Shown: positions 41,550 through 52,318 of the stretch, piece after piece | Layout: every line of letters starts with the position of its first letter | How positions within the stretch are numbered: the first letter of the stretch is position 1 | Assembly (NCBI GenBank): GCA_030562195.1 | Contig: CM060202.1 | Coordinates: 15,748,001-15,812,000, forward strand | Origin: Nipponacmea schrenckii | Taxonomy: Eukaryota > Mollusca > Gastropoda > Lottiidae | Length of the DNA: 64,000 nt | Direction of reading: 5' to 3' | The notes under the pieces: generated by a model | What the model was told of the DNA's origin: nothing | Databases searched by the model: none | Seen by the model: only the letters and a program-made list of their open reading frames with translations | Program-made: the position numbers and the translations under genes

Positions 41550-41775
41550 ACATCGACACTGGTCTGGAGATTTATTAACACATTGGTTATTACAGCAACA
41601 CGGTGTATTACCTTTCCTGTCACAAAAACCACGAAACCATTTCATTAGCGAACCTGGTTTGTGAACGAAGGATACATTAACATGTTGCTTGCGTGAGTTA
41701 TCAAAGAACAATTCAATCTCACGAGCTTCCTTCAAACTCATTGGTTTTATGAGTTTATTAATCTTAATATTTCCA
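41550..41775 (-). pseudogene. Cys-rich exon remnant, cut by a pearl element
   Basis: The - strand frame reads a protein-like sequence: KPMSLKEAREIELFF, NVSFVHKPGSL, then a dense cysteine cluster with the pattern CCC-x3-C-x6-C-x-C-x2-CC (TPCCCNNQCVNK, then DQCRCKDCC). A possible splice acceptor (GGAAATATTAAG) lies near 41,770. The frame stops within the pearl 5' end at 41,526, so the exon has lost its 3' part. Such CC...C...CxCxxC clusters are reminiscent of secreted NXPE/PC-esterase-like proteins of molluscs. That link is from memory of the motif only and is weak. No other exon was found. Confidence 0.4.
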
Positions 41776-41783
41776 AAAACAGT

Positions 41784-42872
41784 GTCGTATATAGAGAGAG
41801 TCTGGACAACTATTGAACTCGCCGCCTCTCGGTCACGTGATGAGAATCGCCATTTTGTTACTCTCAACGATGTGTAGGCCTTAGCCGTCTCCCGTTAATT
41901 CCATCTATTTGAAGTTAGATTTGATTGTTTCGTTTTCTGACAACAGAGATTGGTGAAATCAGCTGAAACAGTTTTCACTGACGTTCCTATTTCGATTGCC
42001 ATCAATTACGAAGCAAATTATTTTTAATGTACGTATGTTTATTGTCATTGTGGCGAAAAGAGAAAATCGGAAACGAACATCTAGGCCCTATAAGGCGGAA
42101 GCTAATTTAAATGTGGATGGTAAACTAAAAATCAAGTCTGTAGCAATGAGGTCTATGATTTTGAGACTAAAATATAGAATAAGAAGAGTGTTGTATACTT
42201 TTCTCCCTGTGATCATGAAATTCAATAAAACGTACTGTGCTAATTACCGGTACTTTCGTTTTCCAACGATAATACTTCCACGAAAGTCCTCATATTGAAA
42301 GAGAGTAATCCTTATCTTCAAAAGTTTGAACATCCCCATACCCTCCTAAAGGCACCCCATTTAGGCGTCGGCAATAATGAAAACAATTTAAGCGCCCCCT
42401 CCCCTACCAAGTTTTCAATTGCTTCCTAGCCCATAAACGAGAGCATATAGAGTGGCCTATTGCCGATAAATTGTCGTTTGCCCCAGACTCCAATAAAAAA
42501 TAAGAGGGGGGGGGGGCCGCTCTCTTAAAGACTTCATCATAACGGATCTACACCCTTGATTCATCATAGCGGATATTTCATTATCGATTCTTAAACGTTT
42601 AGGTCATTTCCAATGAAATAAAAGACGGGTTGGCTAGGCCTAATGTGATGGAGGGAGAGAGACGAGCGTGAAAAGGGTTTCGCTGCCCAACCGAAAAGTT
42701 CATGAATATGAGAACCATCAAAATCCCTACGCATAAACGGATTTTATCGTATTATTATGCATAAAAATGTAGCGGAGTTTGCATTGTTTGGCAGCCATAA
42801 TGGAATTAAGAGAGTAACAAGATGGCGCCTATGCCGAAGTTGTCCAGACTCTCTCTATACTAGTATACGACG
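41784..42872. mobile_element. ~1.1 kb inverted-repeat DNA element
   Basis: Left arm 41,784-41,866 (GTCGTATATAGAGAGAGTCT, GGACAACT, CCATTTTGTTACTCTC) is inverted at 42,810-42,872 (GAGAGTAACAAGATGGCG, AGTTGTCCAGACTCTCTC, TATACGAC). The left arm has an extra ~30-base segment. The interior has a poly-G run (~42,507) and a 100-codon frame without domain. No transposase was recognised. Confidence 0.55.
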
Positions 42873-43014
42873 CTAGTGGTCTGAACAATTCTAAAAAAGA
42901 GTTACTTCCCTCACCATGTTGAACTTCATTCACAAATGTACAGATCATAGACATCATATAAAAAACTAGACCAATCACACGCCATCAAGTCAATGACGAC
43001 GAATACGTCAAGAA

Positions 43015-45260
43015 ACTTCCGGTTAAGGGCAAAAGCCGCCATGTTGTTAGTAAACAAACAATGACAGCTATCAATATTCGTGCTAAATTTTGTGATTTAA
43101 ACTGGAATAAATTTGAAGATCGAGAGTTTGGTAGAAAATATAGGAGGAATGATGGCTAATAAACAACTTAATGTGCATCATTCATGATGTTAAAGCCGCA
43201 AAGGACAGTAAATGGTCTATTTTAATAGAAATCTTGATGGAGACACCTTTTCTGCTTCATTTTCAATGACTTCCATGAATTTAATTTATAAACGAACCAC
43301 TTACTCAAATTCATAATTAATTCAATAATATTTAATAATAAATCAATAAAATTAAAAATCTGTCTTATTTTCGTAAGGTTAGATTCATATCTACATAATG
43401 TTATCTTACACGTGAGTCTAGTAATGTTGGCTAGGAAGGTCTGCATATTTAATATCATGAACTGTCATGATTCTTGTCAATATTTACTATATTTCATGAA
43501 AAAAAATTAAGGTAAAAATTTACAATGACGGTAATTGTATGATAAATATATTAAGTCCAAACTTGCTGACTCCATACCAAGCTATCAAAGGCGCCCTTTA
43601 CCCTTCCCCAAGCTACATCTGTCTAAATATTAGAAATTAATTTAACTGTTTAATAAAACAGGCCAACATGACAAACTTTTTAATATGAGGAAGTATATCA
43701 GTAAATGAGGAAATATTTCATAATGAAATGGCATCAAAAAATATCTAATGTTTGTTCAAAGTTGCCAGTGAAATAATGCAGCGCTAGGATGTATTGAGAC
43801 GAGTCTCAATGAAAGCACTGGCCTAGGTCACAGAACAATAGATAAGCTTATTGATTGTCTGAGAATTATTTTTTAGTATGATTTTAGTTAAAAAGACACT
43901 CACAAGCACGCACACATACACATAACAGATACTCCGATATAAAGTATTTAGTATAAATGGCACCAGTCCTGAAATAAGAATTTCCTGAAATCTAACTTAG
44001 AAATTGATTTATATATTGACATCTATCACCAAGCAAATTTTTTTAAGATTTAGGATGCATGAGCATTGTTATATGGTTCTAGTCTACTGTGGACGAGAAA
44101 AATTGCTAAGATTTTGATTTTTTGTGTTAGACACAGTGGAAAATTGGCATTTTAGTAGGTTGTCTTGGGTCTTGATGTAAACAGTCTTCAGAAGTAATAG
44201 AAATTTACAAAAAAAAAATAATCCTTAAATTTTGTTCCTTTCTTTCTATGTGAGGCTTTTCAATATATTGGTAGTCTCACTGATATCAATTCAATTTATT
44301 CAATGGTGAACAATATTACTAAATATTTTAGCTAAAAAAAAATTGCTGTTACTTAAATGATTTCAAGGGTTCATCCTTGGGTGATAACAAATATACATGC
44401 GCTGTTTCATTAAAATTCGTCAAGAATTGTGCTTTCTAGAGTGTTTACGAGCTAAAATTGAACGCGTTTTCAAGAGTACTGATACCGGTACTAAATATTT
44501 TACGATTTCGCTGAATGTCAATAGTGTTCATCCTCACACAAACTTACGTTAAAATGCGTCTAGAATTGTGCCTTCTAGAGTGTTTACGAGCATTTGAGAA
44601 CTGATTGACATGGGTAACGACAATATACGTTCCACATTTTAAGTGGGTGTATAAAAATAAAGAATTAAGTTGATGTAAAGTGCATTTATTTAGATAAGAT
44701 ACACAATTATTTCATATCATAGAAGTTTAACTTACTGCAGCATAAACATACAATTACATGTACATATAGAAACCCCATTATTATGTAATTCATGAAAACA
44801 CCCCAACTTATATATATATTTTAGTATTCAATATGTATAATGTTTATATTGAATTGGATTATTTGTATTATATTATTATTATTGTCTTGTATGAATTAAC
44901 AACTGAAGCAATACAAATTATATTATCTAAACCATGTCTTCTGACATTTCAAGGAACAACAGTAACATAATAACAAGAGCATATAAGAGCTTAGCACTAG
45001 CACACAAGAGCTTAGCGGTAAAACAGATGAATACGACAGAAAGTACAACTGTTATAATATAGTGATGGTACCAAAATCAACAAAAGTTGGGGTTTAGTTA
45101 TCATCTTTTGCAAAAGTTGGGGTTTTGATATTTTGTCACCCCCCCCCGCCTGAGAAGAGAAAAATACGCATGTGCGGCCTTGCCCGAACTACATCGCTGA
45201 GTGCAAGCCACAACAGAACAAGATGCCGCCATATTGGATGTTTTGCCCTTAACCGGAAGT
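43015..45260. mobile_element. Possible ~2.2 kb element bounded by ACTTCCGGTTAAGGGCAAAA
   Basis: ACTTCCGGTTAAGGGCAAAA at 43,015-43,034 is exactly inverted at 45,241-45,260. Both sides continue into a NCCGCCAT(G/A)TTG-type word. A pearl fragment (44,355-44,653) lies inside. No transposase, and no clear target duplication, was found. It could instead be two inverted MITE ends. Confidence 0.45.
44355..44653 (+). mobile_element. Pearl-type element, 3'-end fragment (copy H)
   Basis: Two type 1 monomers (AGGGTTCATCCTTGGGTG; TTCTAGAGTGTTTACGAG twice) are followed by TAACGACAATATACGTTCCA then CATTTTAAGTGGGTGTATA. The 5' end is missing. It is the only + strand copy in the right half of the window. Confidence 0.7.
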
Positions 45261-45265
45261 CAATT

Positions 45266-45906
45266 CGTATAATGCGCTGAAATGGTGACGTGAACGACCT
45301 AGTTATTTATATGTTTGTGTTTTAATTAAAGAACATTTTAGCCAATACATTCATATAAGCTGTAAAATAATTTATAGTTTTTAAACATAGTTTTATCCAA
45401 AATATTATTTTACCATCGATTTCTATCAATATCACTAAGTAATTGTGGGTATGCTTTTAAGATGCTGTCTTTAAAAAATTGCGCTTGATTTATAACTATT
45501 TTTAGTACCGTTGCGGTCAAATCCCTATTTGAACACCAATGAGTACTTACATAATAAGTGCCCTATCAAAGTTTATCTATCATGCACTGAAGATAAGAAA
45601 TGTATTCCCCAGCTAATATTTATGTTTATATTCTTAATTTATGTATATATCTATATTTCATCATTGATTTTATCAGTAGATTCTTGTATATATCAATTGT
45701 ACATAATAAAGGCCTATGTAATTAATAACTTATATTTATATTACAAAATTATGTATAGAATTTTTACATAAATTCTTTATTTTCATTTCTATTTAACATC
45801 AATATTAACATATACCATTATGTTCTTTAGGTCATGGACCTTAAAACGTAATAAATTATTTTATTATTTATTATTTTATTATTTATTTTTTATTTATTAT
45901 TAATTA

Positions 45907-45962
<56 letters not shown>

Positions 45963-46274
45963 TTCTTTCATGTGAAATCGCTCATCTGTGATTGGTTGAT
46001 TTACATATATGTGTACTCATTTTCCAAGAAAACCCTTTTACTACGAGAAAATGATGGTCATACGCCACAATCAAAAAGTCTGGTGCTTTGCTGGAGGGAA
46101 CTTTCTAAAGCTATGAAAATATTGTGGGAATATTACCATAAGGTCATTAATTTATAGTTAAACATTTTTAGCGAAGCAAACGTCGCGCCAAAAAGGTCGG
46201 AGCGGATTGCAAACGTATCAAGTACCCTAATATTGATAGCAATCCAGAAATATCGCGTTTCAAATAAGCATTTT
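45266..46274. other. AT-rich stretch with an ATT microsatellite
   Basis: Very AT-rich, with an (ATT)n tract at about 45,850-45,962. The 86-codon frame at 45,511-45,771 is low-complexity and not called. Confidence 0.6.
45850..45962. repeat. (ATT)n microsatellite
   Basis: Irregular TTATTT units pass into a pure ATT run of about 18 units just before 45,962. Confidence 0.95.
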
Positions 46275-48179
46275 TATACGCCACATGAATATGTGGACGT
46301 ATATTGTCGTCGCCCCTGTCCGTCGGTCTGTCGATCCGTCGGTCCGACCTTCGATGAACGGTTTTTGAGTTATTGTCCCTGTTTCAATATTTGTTGTAGA
46401 CACAATAAAAGCTACAATTTTCAATGGATTTTAATGAAACATGGTGTGAGCATTGGAATTGATAATACGGCGATCAAGTTAGAATTTGAATATTTTTGCG
46501 ATGAACGGTTTTTGAGTTAATGCCCTTGGCTTAGTTACATCACGTCAAAATTTATTGTTGATGTAATAGAAGCTAAAATTTTCAATGGATTTGAATGAAA
46601 CTTGGTATGAACATTAGAATTGATAAGGCGGTGATCAGGATTTGAATTTGGCGAATTTTGATGAATAGTTTATGAGTAATTGACTAAGTAAAATTGTGTA
46701 CAAATTCATTTGTTGTAGACACTATAGAAGCTTCAATTTTTTATGGATTTTAATGAAACTTGGTATGAGCATTTAAATTGATAAGACGGCGTTCAAGTTC
46801 GATTTTGACGATTTTTCGATGAACGCTTTTTTAGTTATTGCCCCTAACTCTATAATTGTTGTAGACCCAATAGAAGCTACAATTTTCAATGGATTTTAAT
46901 GAAACCTGATGTGAGCATTGGAATTGATAAGGCGGCGGTCAAGTTCGAATTTGAAGATTTTTCGATGAACGGTTTTTGAGTTATTGCCCTTGACTTAGTT
47001 ACATCACGTCAAAATTTATTGTTGATGAAATAGAAGTTTTCAATGTATTTGATGAATAGTTTATGAGTAATTGCCCTTGACTAAGTACTAAGCTACAATT
47101 TTGTATGGACTTAAATGAAACTTGGTATGAGCATTGAAATTGATAAGACTGCAGTCAAGTTCGATTAAGACGATTTTTCGATAAACATTTTTGAGTTATT
47201 GCCCCCTGCCTCTATATTTGTTGTAGATAGAATAGAAGCTACAGTGTTTAATGGATTTTAATGAAACTTGGCGTGAGCATTTGAATAGATAAGACGGTGG
47301 TCAATTTCGAATTTGAAGATTTTTCAATGAACGGTTTTTGACTTATTGCCCTTGACAAGGAACAATTGTGTAAAAATTTTATTGTGGATGCAATAGAAAA
47401 TATATAATTTTTAATGGATTTTGATCAAACTTTGTATGAGTATTGAAATTGATAAGACGGCAGTCAAGTTCGAAATTGACGATTTTTCAATTAATGTTTT
47501 TTTAGTTATTCCCCCTAGACTTGGTAAAATTGCTCTAAAATTTTACTTAGATGCAATAGAAGCTACAATTTTCAATGGATTTTGATTTACCTTGGTGTGA
47601 GCATTGGAATTGATTTGACCTCAGTCAAAATATTATTGTGGGTGCAATAGAGGCCAGAATTTTCAATGGATTTTGATGAAACTTGGTATGAGCATTGGAG
47701 TGATAAGGCGTTGGTCAAGATCGAATTTGACAATTTTTTGATGAACAGTTAATTAGTAATTGCCCATCACTAATTGAAAATTCTATTGTGGTTACAATAG
47801 GAAGCTTAAATTTTCAAAGGATTTTGATGGAACTTTGTGTAAGCATAAGAATTGATAAGACGGCAGTCAAGTTTGAATTTGACTTTTTTTTAAAAATGAT
47901 TTTTGAGTTATTGCCCTTGACTTAGTAAAATTGCGTCAGAAATTTTGTGGATGAAAAAGAAGCTACAATTTTTTAATTGATTTGATTGAACTTGGTATGA
48001 GTATTGAAATAGATAAGAAGGTGGTCAGGTTTGAATTTGACGATTTTCCATGAACAGTTTTTGAGTCTTTGCCCTTGACTTCAATATTCAGTGAATGTTT
48101 TTTGAGTTATTGCTCAATTTATTATTCAAATTCAATGCTGCCAGAGTGCGTATGTTACCTTGCCTGGCAAGCTATCTTA
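46275..48179 (-). mobile_element. Pearl-type element, copy I (long type 2 core)
   Basis: The 3' hairpin (TATACGCCACATGAATATGT then GGACGTATATTG), GTCCGTCGGTCTGTCGATCC-type run, about ten diverged type 2 monomers (TTTCAATGGATTTTAATGAA, ACTTGGTATGAGCATT, GATAAGACGG, TTTTTGAGTTATTGCC) and the 5' end (TATGTTACCTTGCCTGGCAA GCTATCTT) are all present in reverse orientation. Confidence 0.75.
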
Positions 48180-48552
48180 TTATATTTTTATTTGTAAGTA
48201 TTTTAGCAACAGACCACCCTACTCACTAAATGTCATAACCAGTGTCCATAATTTGAAGCATTACAGTAAATAATTTTCATTATCCTCTGTCTATTATTGC
48301 TTGGCAATCGTTTGAAGCAAAAAAAAAATAATTAGAAGTCGCACAATAGTTCGCCTCACATCTAAAATCACCTATTTTCAATTATGCATATCTTGGACAG
48401 CTTAATGTGGACAACTTAAATAAAGGCATAGTTAGAAATTTGATTTTAAGCACATTACATTGAAATCAATCCAGATGCATAATGTGATATAATACTTAAA
48501 ACTTCAAGTAAAATACAAAAGATCGAAAAGTTTCACAGGTTGCCTTTATACT
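48180..48552. other. Short spacer between pearl copy I and the LINE
   Basis: AT-rich; nothing recognised except the 10-base target copy AAAAGGCGTA at 48,553-48,562 that follows it. Confidence 0.5.
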
Positions 48553-48562
48553 AAAAGGCGTA

Positions 48563-49255
48563 CGGTTGGTTTTTGAATATAAACATGGTAAGTATGATGA
48601 ACTGAACAATCTTATCTCCAGCTATAACTGGCAGTCAGAATTTGATCTGAAGGGTATAGATGAGGCGTGTCAATTCTTCTACGACACATTCAACAGCCTT
48701 ATTGATCTGACAATACCACAAAAAGAAGTAATCATAAGGCCATGCGATAAACCCTGGTTCAATTCCTCAAAAAGGACAGAAATTCGAGTTCGAGAGCTAT
48801 TGCGAAATGAAGCGAAAAGAACAAATAATCCCAGTGATATCAAAAAATACAAAAAACAAAGAAATAAGGTCACGAATTTCAAAAAAATTTTGAAGGAAAA
48901 ATATGATAGTAATATCTTAGAGACTATTAACTCGGGTGATAAATCTGAGTATTGGAAGTGCGTGAACAAAATTCTGAACAGAAGAAAGGAAACCTGTATA
49001 CCACCATTACAGAATCCTGACGAAAGCTTAGCTTATACAAATTTCGACAAAGCTCAAACTCTTAACTCTTTCTTTAGTGCCGTGGCTAACAATACCTCCA
49101 ATAATCCACTACCAAATTTTCCTTCTCGAACTTCAAATACATTTTCTTTTCCTAAAATATGTCAATCAGAAGTCATCGATATTATTCTGTGTCTGAAACT
49201 GAAAAAAGCATTTGGACCGGATAAGATAAGTCATTTCCTTTTGAAAAAACTTATC
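48563..49255 (+). pseudogene. 5'-truncated LINE, first part (linker and start of reverse transcriptase)
   Basis: Open frame of about 230 codons up to the Polinton insertion. It resembles the region between endonuclease and reverse transcriptase of CR1/Jockey-type LINEs: KPWFNSS near residue 65, a Lys/Arg-rich stretch, SEYWKCVNKIL near 130, LNSFFSAVA near 168, then the RT motif LKLKKAFGPDKI near 215. The endonuclease is absent. The insertion starts just after AAAAGGCGTA (48,553-48,562), a word repeated after the LINE tail at 57,492-57,501, so this was a 5'-truncated insertion from the start. The frame continues at 56,786 after the Polinton, in phase if one copy of AACACC is counted. It was therefore still open here when the Polinton landed. 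Confidence 0.8.
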
Positions 49256-49261
49256 AACACC
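49256..49261. repeat. Polinton target-site duplication, left copy (AACACC)
   Basis: AACACC here and at 56,786-56,791 flank the inverted repeats. A 6-bp duplication is the rule for Polintons/Mavericks. Confidence 0.9.
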
Positions 49262-49600
49262 AGTAGTATTAGAGTATTTAGATATCCGGCATCCCTCCAT
49301 TTCGCTTTGCTCCACTCCGGTCTACCGGATATCTAAATACTCTATGACTTTTTAGAATAAATAGACCAAAAAATGTCTTTTATAAACATTCACTCCCCTA
49401 CAACTTATTTTGGATAAGGGGACATTCAGAAATCTCTAACTAAACTTCCAGGTTTTTCATGGGCTAAATATAAAGGTGAGAAAAATCTTCCAGGTCATAA
49501 TTACACTGGACCGGGAACAAGGTTAAATTTACGACTAGATGAAAATGATAATCCAAAACCAGGTGAAGAACCTGTTAATAGAGTTGATGCTGCTGCACTT
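49262..49600 (+). repeat. Left terminal inverted repeat of the Polinton (339 bp)
   Basis: It matches the reverse complement of 56,447-56,785 over its full length with only a few differences. One of these makes a TAA stop (49,415-49,417) where the right copy has TCA. The outer 83 bases form the hairpin region. From 49,373 it contains the start and first half of the PLA2 frame, ending three codons before the catalytic His. Confidence 0.92.
49270..49344. other. 20-bp-stem palindrome in the left TIR
   Basis: TAGAGTATTTAGATATCCGG (49,270-49,289) is perfectly inverted at 49,325-49,344 around a 35-base loop, eight bases in from the element end. The loop end also holds a small TCCGGT-CT-ACCGGA palindrome. 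The end of the element can therefore fold back as a hairpin. Confidence 0.9.
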
Positions 49601-50537
49601 AAACACGATAAACTATACAGAAATGAAGACTTACAATTTCGACACGAAGCAGACAAACAAATGATAAAAGAATTAGAATCTATTCCAAATCCCACTTTTA
49701 GAGAAAAAGTTGAAAGAGCATTAATCATAAGATTATTAAAATCAAAAATGAAATTGGGTATGGGATTAGCAGATGAAATTCATAAAGAATTCAGAAAAAC
49801 TAAAAACTTTTTAAAAGTTAAAGTATTCGCCAAAGACGATATATGGTCAGCAGATTTGATTAATATGCCCCCAGAAAGAGGTTATAAATATTGTTTAACA
49901 GTTATAGATTTATATACAAGATACGCTTGGGTTATTCCTTTAAAAAACAAAACAGGACTAACTGTTAAAAAAGCATTTGAAACAATAATGAAACATAGAA
50001 AACCCAAAAAGTTATGGGTAGATCAAGGAACAGAATTTTATAATAAAAATATGAAATCTTTAGGGTTTGAAATTTACAGTACATATAACGAAGGTAAAGC
50101 TGTAGTAATTGAGAGATTTAACAGAACTCTTAAAAAATAAATTATTCAAAAAGTTCACAGAATTGAAGTCTCAAAAATGGCTTAAAATATTACCTATTGT
50201 TGTCGATGAATATAATAATAAAATTCATTCATCTATTATTGTTACTCCTACAGAAGCTTCAAAAAATCCAGATATTATAAAATCAATTAACACACAAAAC
50301 AATTTTGAAAATGAGAATTTGAATATTAAACGCAAATTTAAAGTTGGGGATCGAGTTCGTATTTATAAATATAAAAGTAAATTCGAAAAAGGTTATGTTG
50401 GATATTGGACGAATGAAATCTTTATTATTGATAAAGTTAATGAAACTTCACCACCAACTTACAGTTTAGTAGATTTACATGGTGAAGAAATCTTGGGTAG
50501 ATTTTATCAAAAGGAATTTCAAAAAACTGATTTTTAA
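49373..50537 (+). pseudogene. Phospholipase A2 domain fused to Polinton integrase, broken
   Basis: Two domains lie in one frame. First, a parvovirus VP1-type PLA2: calcium-loop word YTGPGT (49,502-49,519), then VDAAAL, catalytic HDKLY (49,604) and EADKQMI. In parvoviruses this domain lets the particle leave the endosome. Second, from about 49,760, a retroviral-type integrase: DIWSADLI (first Asp), LWVDQGTEF (second Asp), VIERFNRTL (Glu). I count 29 residues between the last two acidic residues, fewer than the usual ~35. A C-terminal SH3/chromo-like part follows (FKVGDRVRI ... GEEILGRFY). Breaks are a TAA at codon 15 (49,415) and a one-base frameshift in an A run at ~50,132-50,140. The frame between the stop and the frameshift is continuous through both domains. 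The gene starts inside the TIR. Identity is firm for both domains; whether they form one protein in active relatives is open. Confidence 0.85.
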
Positions 50538-50538
50538 A

Positions 50539-50948
50539 ATGATTACTTTTAAAGAATTCTTACAAAAATACGGAACAGATACTACAACAAATTTTCAATT
50601 AATCAGATGGGCAGAAGAATTAAACATAAAACCTTTTTACTACTGTATGCGTGATGAAATATTATCTCTAAAAAAATAAAATTCTATGCTATATCTAATA
50701 TCCATACTTCAGATCAAAAAGGCGTTCATCATTCTGCTTTATTCAAAGGGGATTCAATGTATTTTTTTGATTCATATGGATTAGATCCAACTAAAGAAAT
50801 TATTGATTTGAATTATGGTCCAATAAAATGTTCTACTTTTCAAATTCAAAAAGCAGGAGATAAATTTTGTGGTCAACTTTCTCTTTGGGTTTTATATCAA
50901 TTAAGTTTAGGTAAACCATTTGAAGAAATAGTATTAAATCTTGTTTAA
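50539..50948 (+). pseudogene. Adenain-like cysteine protease (Polinton PRO), frameshifted
   Basis: The start ATG lies one base after the integrase stop, so the genes are packed tightly. The sequence fits the adenovirus-type maturation protease that processes capsid precursors in Polintons and adenoviruses. Visible in order are an N-terminal MRDEI, a GVHHSALF word with the candidate catalytic His (~50,715, second frame), FFDSYGL (acidic residue), FQIQ (oxyanion Gln) and KFCGQLSLW (catalytic Cys, ~50,868). The total of about 136 codons is shorter than adenain (~200). The first 46 codons and the rest are in different frames, separated by a one-base change in the A run at ~50,669-50,679. The active-site residues all remain. 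Confidence 0.75.
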
Positions 50949-51030
50949 AAAAAATGGCAAATAAATTTGGTTTAGGAAACATAAAGAATGAAGCTCCCAC
51001 ATTATCGATTAATAAATTCAAACCATATGT

Positions 51031-52060
51031 ATGTCGCAGCTACCAATCGCCCCGGTCTGAGATGGTAATTGGGACTCGCTACGGATTTTGGGTCGAAGGA
51101 TGGAGATTAGATTCAAATACAATTTATTACACACATATAATTTACAATAAATTGCGTGGTTTCACATCATCAAGAAATACCACGTCATCAGGAAGTACCA
51201 CATGGACATTAACGAACTAGTCGCAGATACTTCTATTCACCATTAAAATATGGACAATCATCACTCCAATGTTAGCATTACAGCTACAATTGCAACAACG
51301 TAACGATTACATTCGTACCAAGTACTGAAATTTACTAGCCCTGAAATAATAGTAAATCCTATTGACAATAAATTACTTAACAGAATATTTTCAACGTAGT
51401 AGCTTGCAGGATAAAACATCCAACAACCAGGATCTGCGACTAGATAATAAATCAAAACATAAAATAGAATGAGTGACAAATATCAATCACACACTTAGAC
51501 AATTAGCCGAAGTCACAAAAACATACAATTAAAGCATAATTACCAGTTTGTGGAATAGGGCCACCATACCAACGACTAACGCTCCAGTCATCTCACATGC
51601 AGGTACTGGGCTTTACATTCAGTGCAAGTTTTATACACCCGAAATTCATGCTCAACCAATGAGATACTGCACGAGGTCACCTGATAAAATTTACTACAAC
51701 CAACCACAGAGCAATTATTTACACCATGTGATAAACAAAATAGTTTAACTATATAAACCAATACTTTGCCCATTAACTGCCAGCTGATAAATATATCAAG
51801 TAATAACTATGCCACAGTATTTACAATGCAACCACAATATATTTTAAAACCACGACATTAACCATAGTGACCCTTAACACTAATTAAATGAGCTAACTTA
51901 CTTACAACAATTTACTAAATATATTTTCCAACTTTAGTTATACCAGAAATAATTTACTGATAAAAATAATATAATCACTAACCGTCTTAGTAAACATGTA
52001 AGTGACTACCAAATCTAAGTCTTGAATACTTAGACACAAATTCTCGAAGCTCACTCTGCC
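51031..52060. other. ~1 kb of non-coding DNA splitting the fibre-like gene
   Basis: Between KFKPYV and FVDQTGD there is about 1 kb with different composition and no sustained frame. It begins near TGTCGCAGCTACCAATCGCC and ends near CACTCTGCCACA. A TGT...ACA outline and a TATATAAACC word (~51,750) would suit a solo LTR, but I found no target duplication. A decayed MITE or unrelated insertion is equally possible. Confidence 0.4.
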
Positions 52061-52318
52061 ACATTTTGTGGATCAAACTGGAGACACACTTCAAGGTGAT
52101 ATAGATATGAATAATTTCAAAATAACTAATCTAAGATCTCCTCAACAGAAAAAAGATGCAATTAATAAAGGTTATTTAACTCAAACAAATAAAAGTTTAC
52201 ATCAAAAAATAACTATATTAGATAAAGATAGTAAAAACCAATTAGAAAATCATCAAAAACTTTTAGATTCACATCATAAAAACTAGAAAGTTATCAACAA
52301 CAATTAGCTAATATAGTC

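Noticed and set aside
51031..52060. A firm solo-LTR call
   Set aside because: TGT...ACA ends and a TATA word are present, but no target duplication or second LTR was seen, so it is left as an unclassified insertion.
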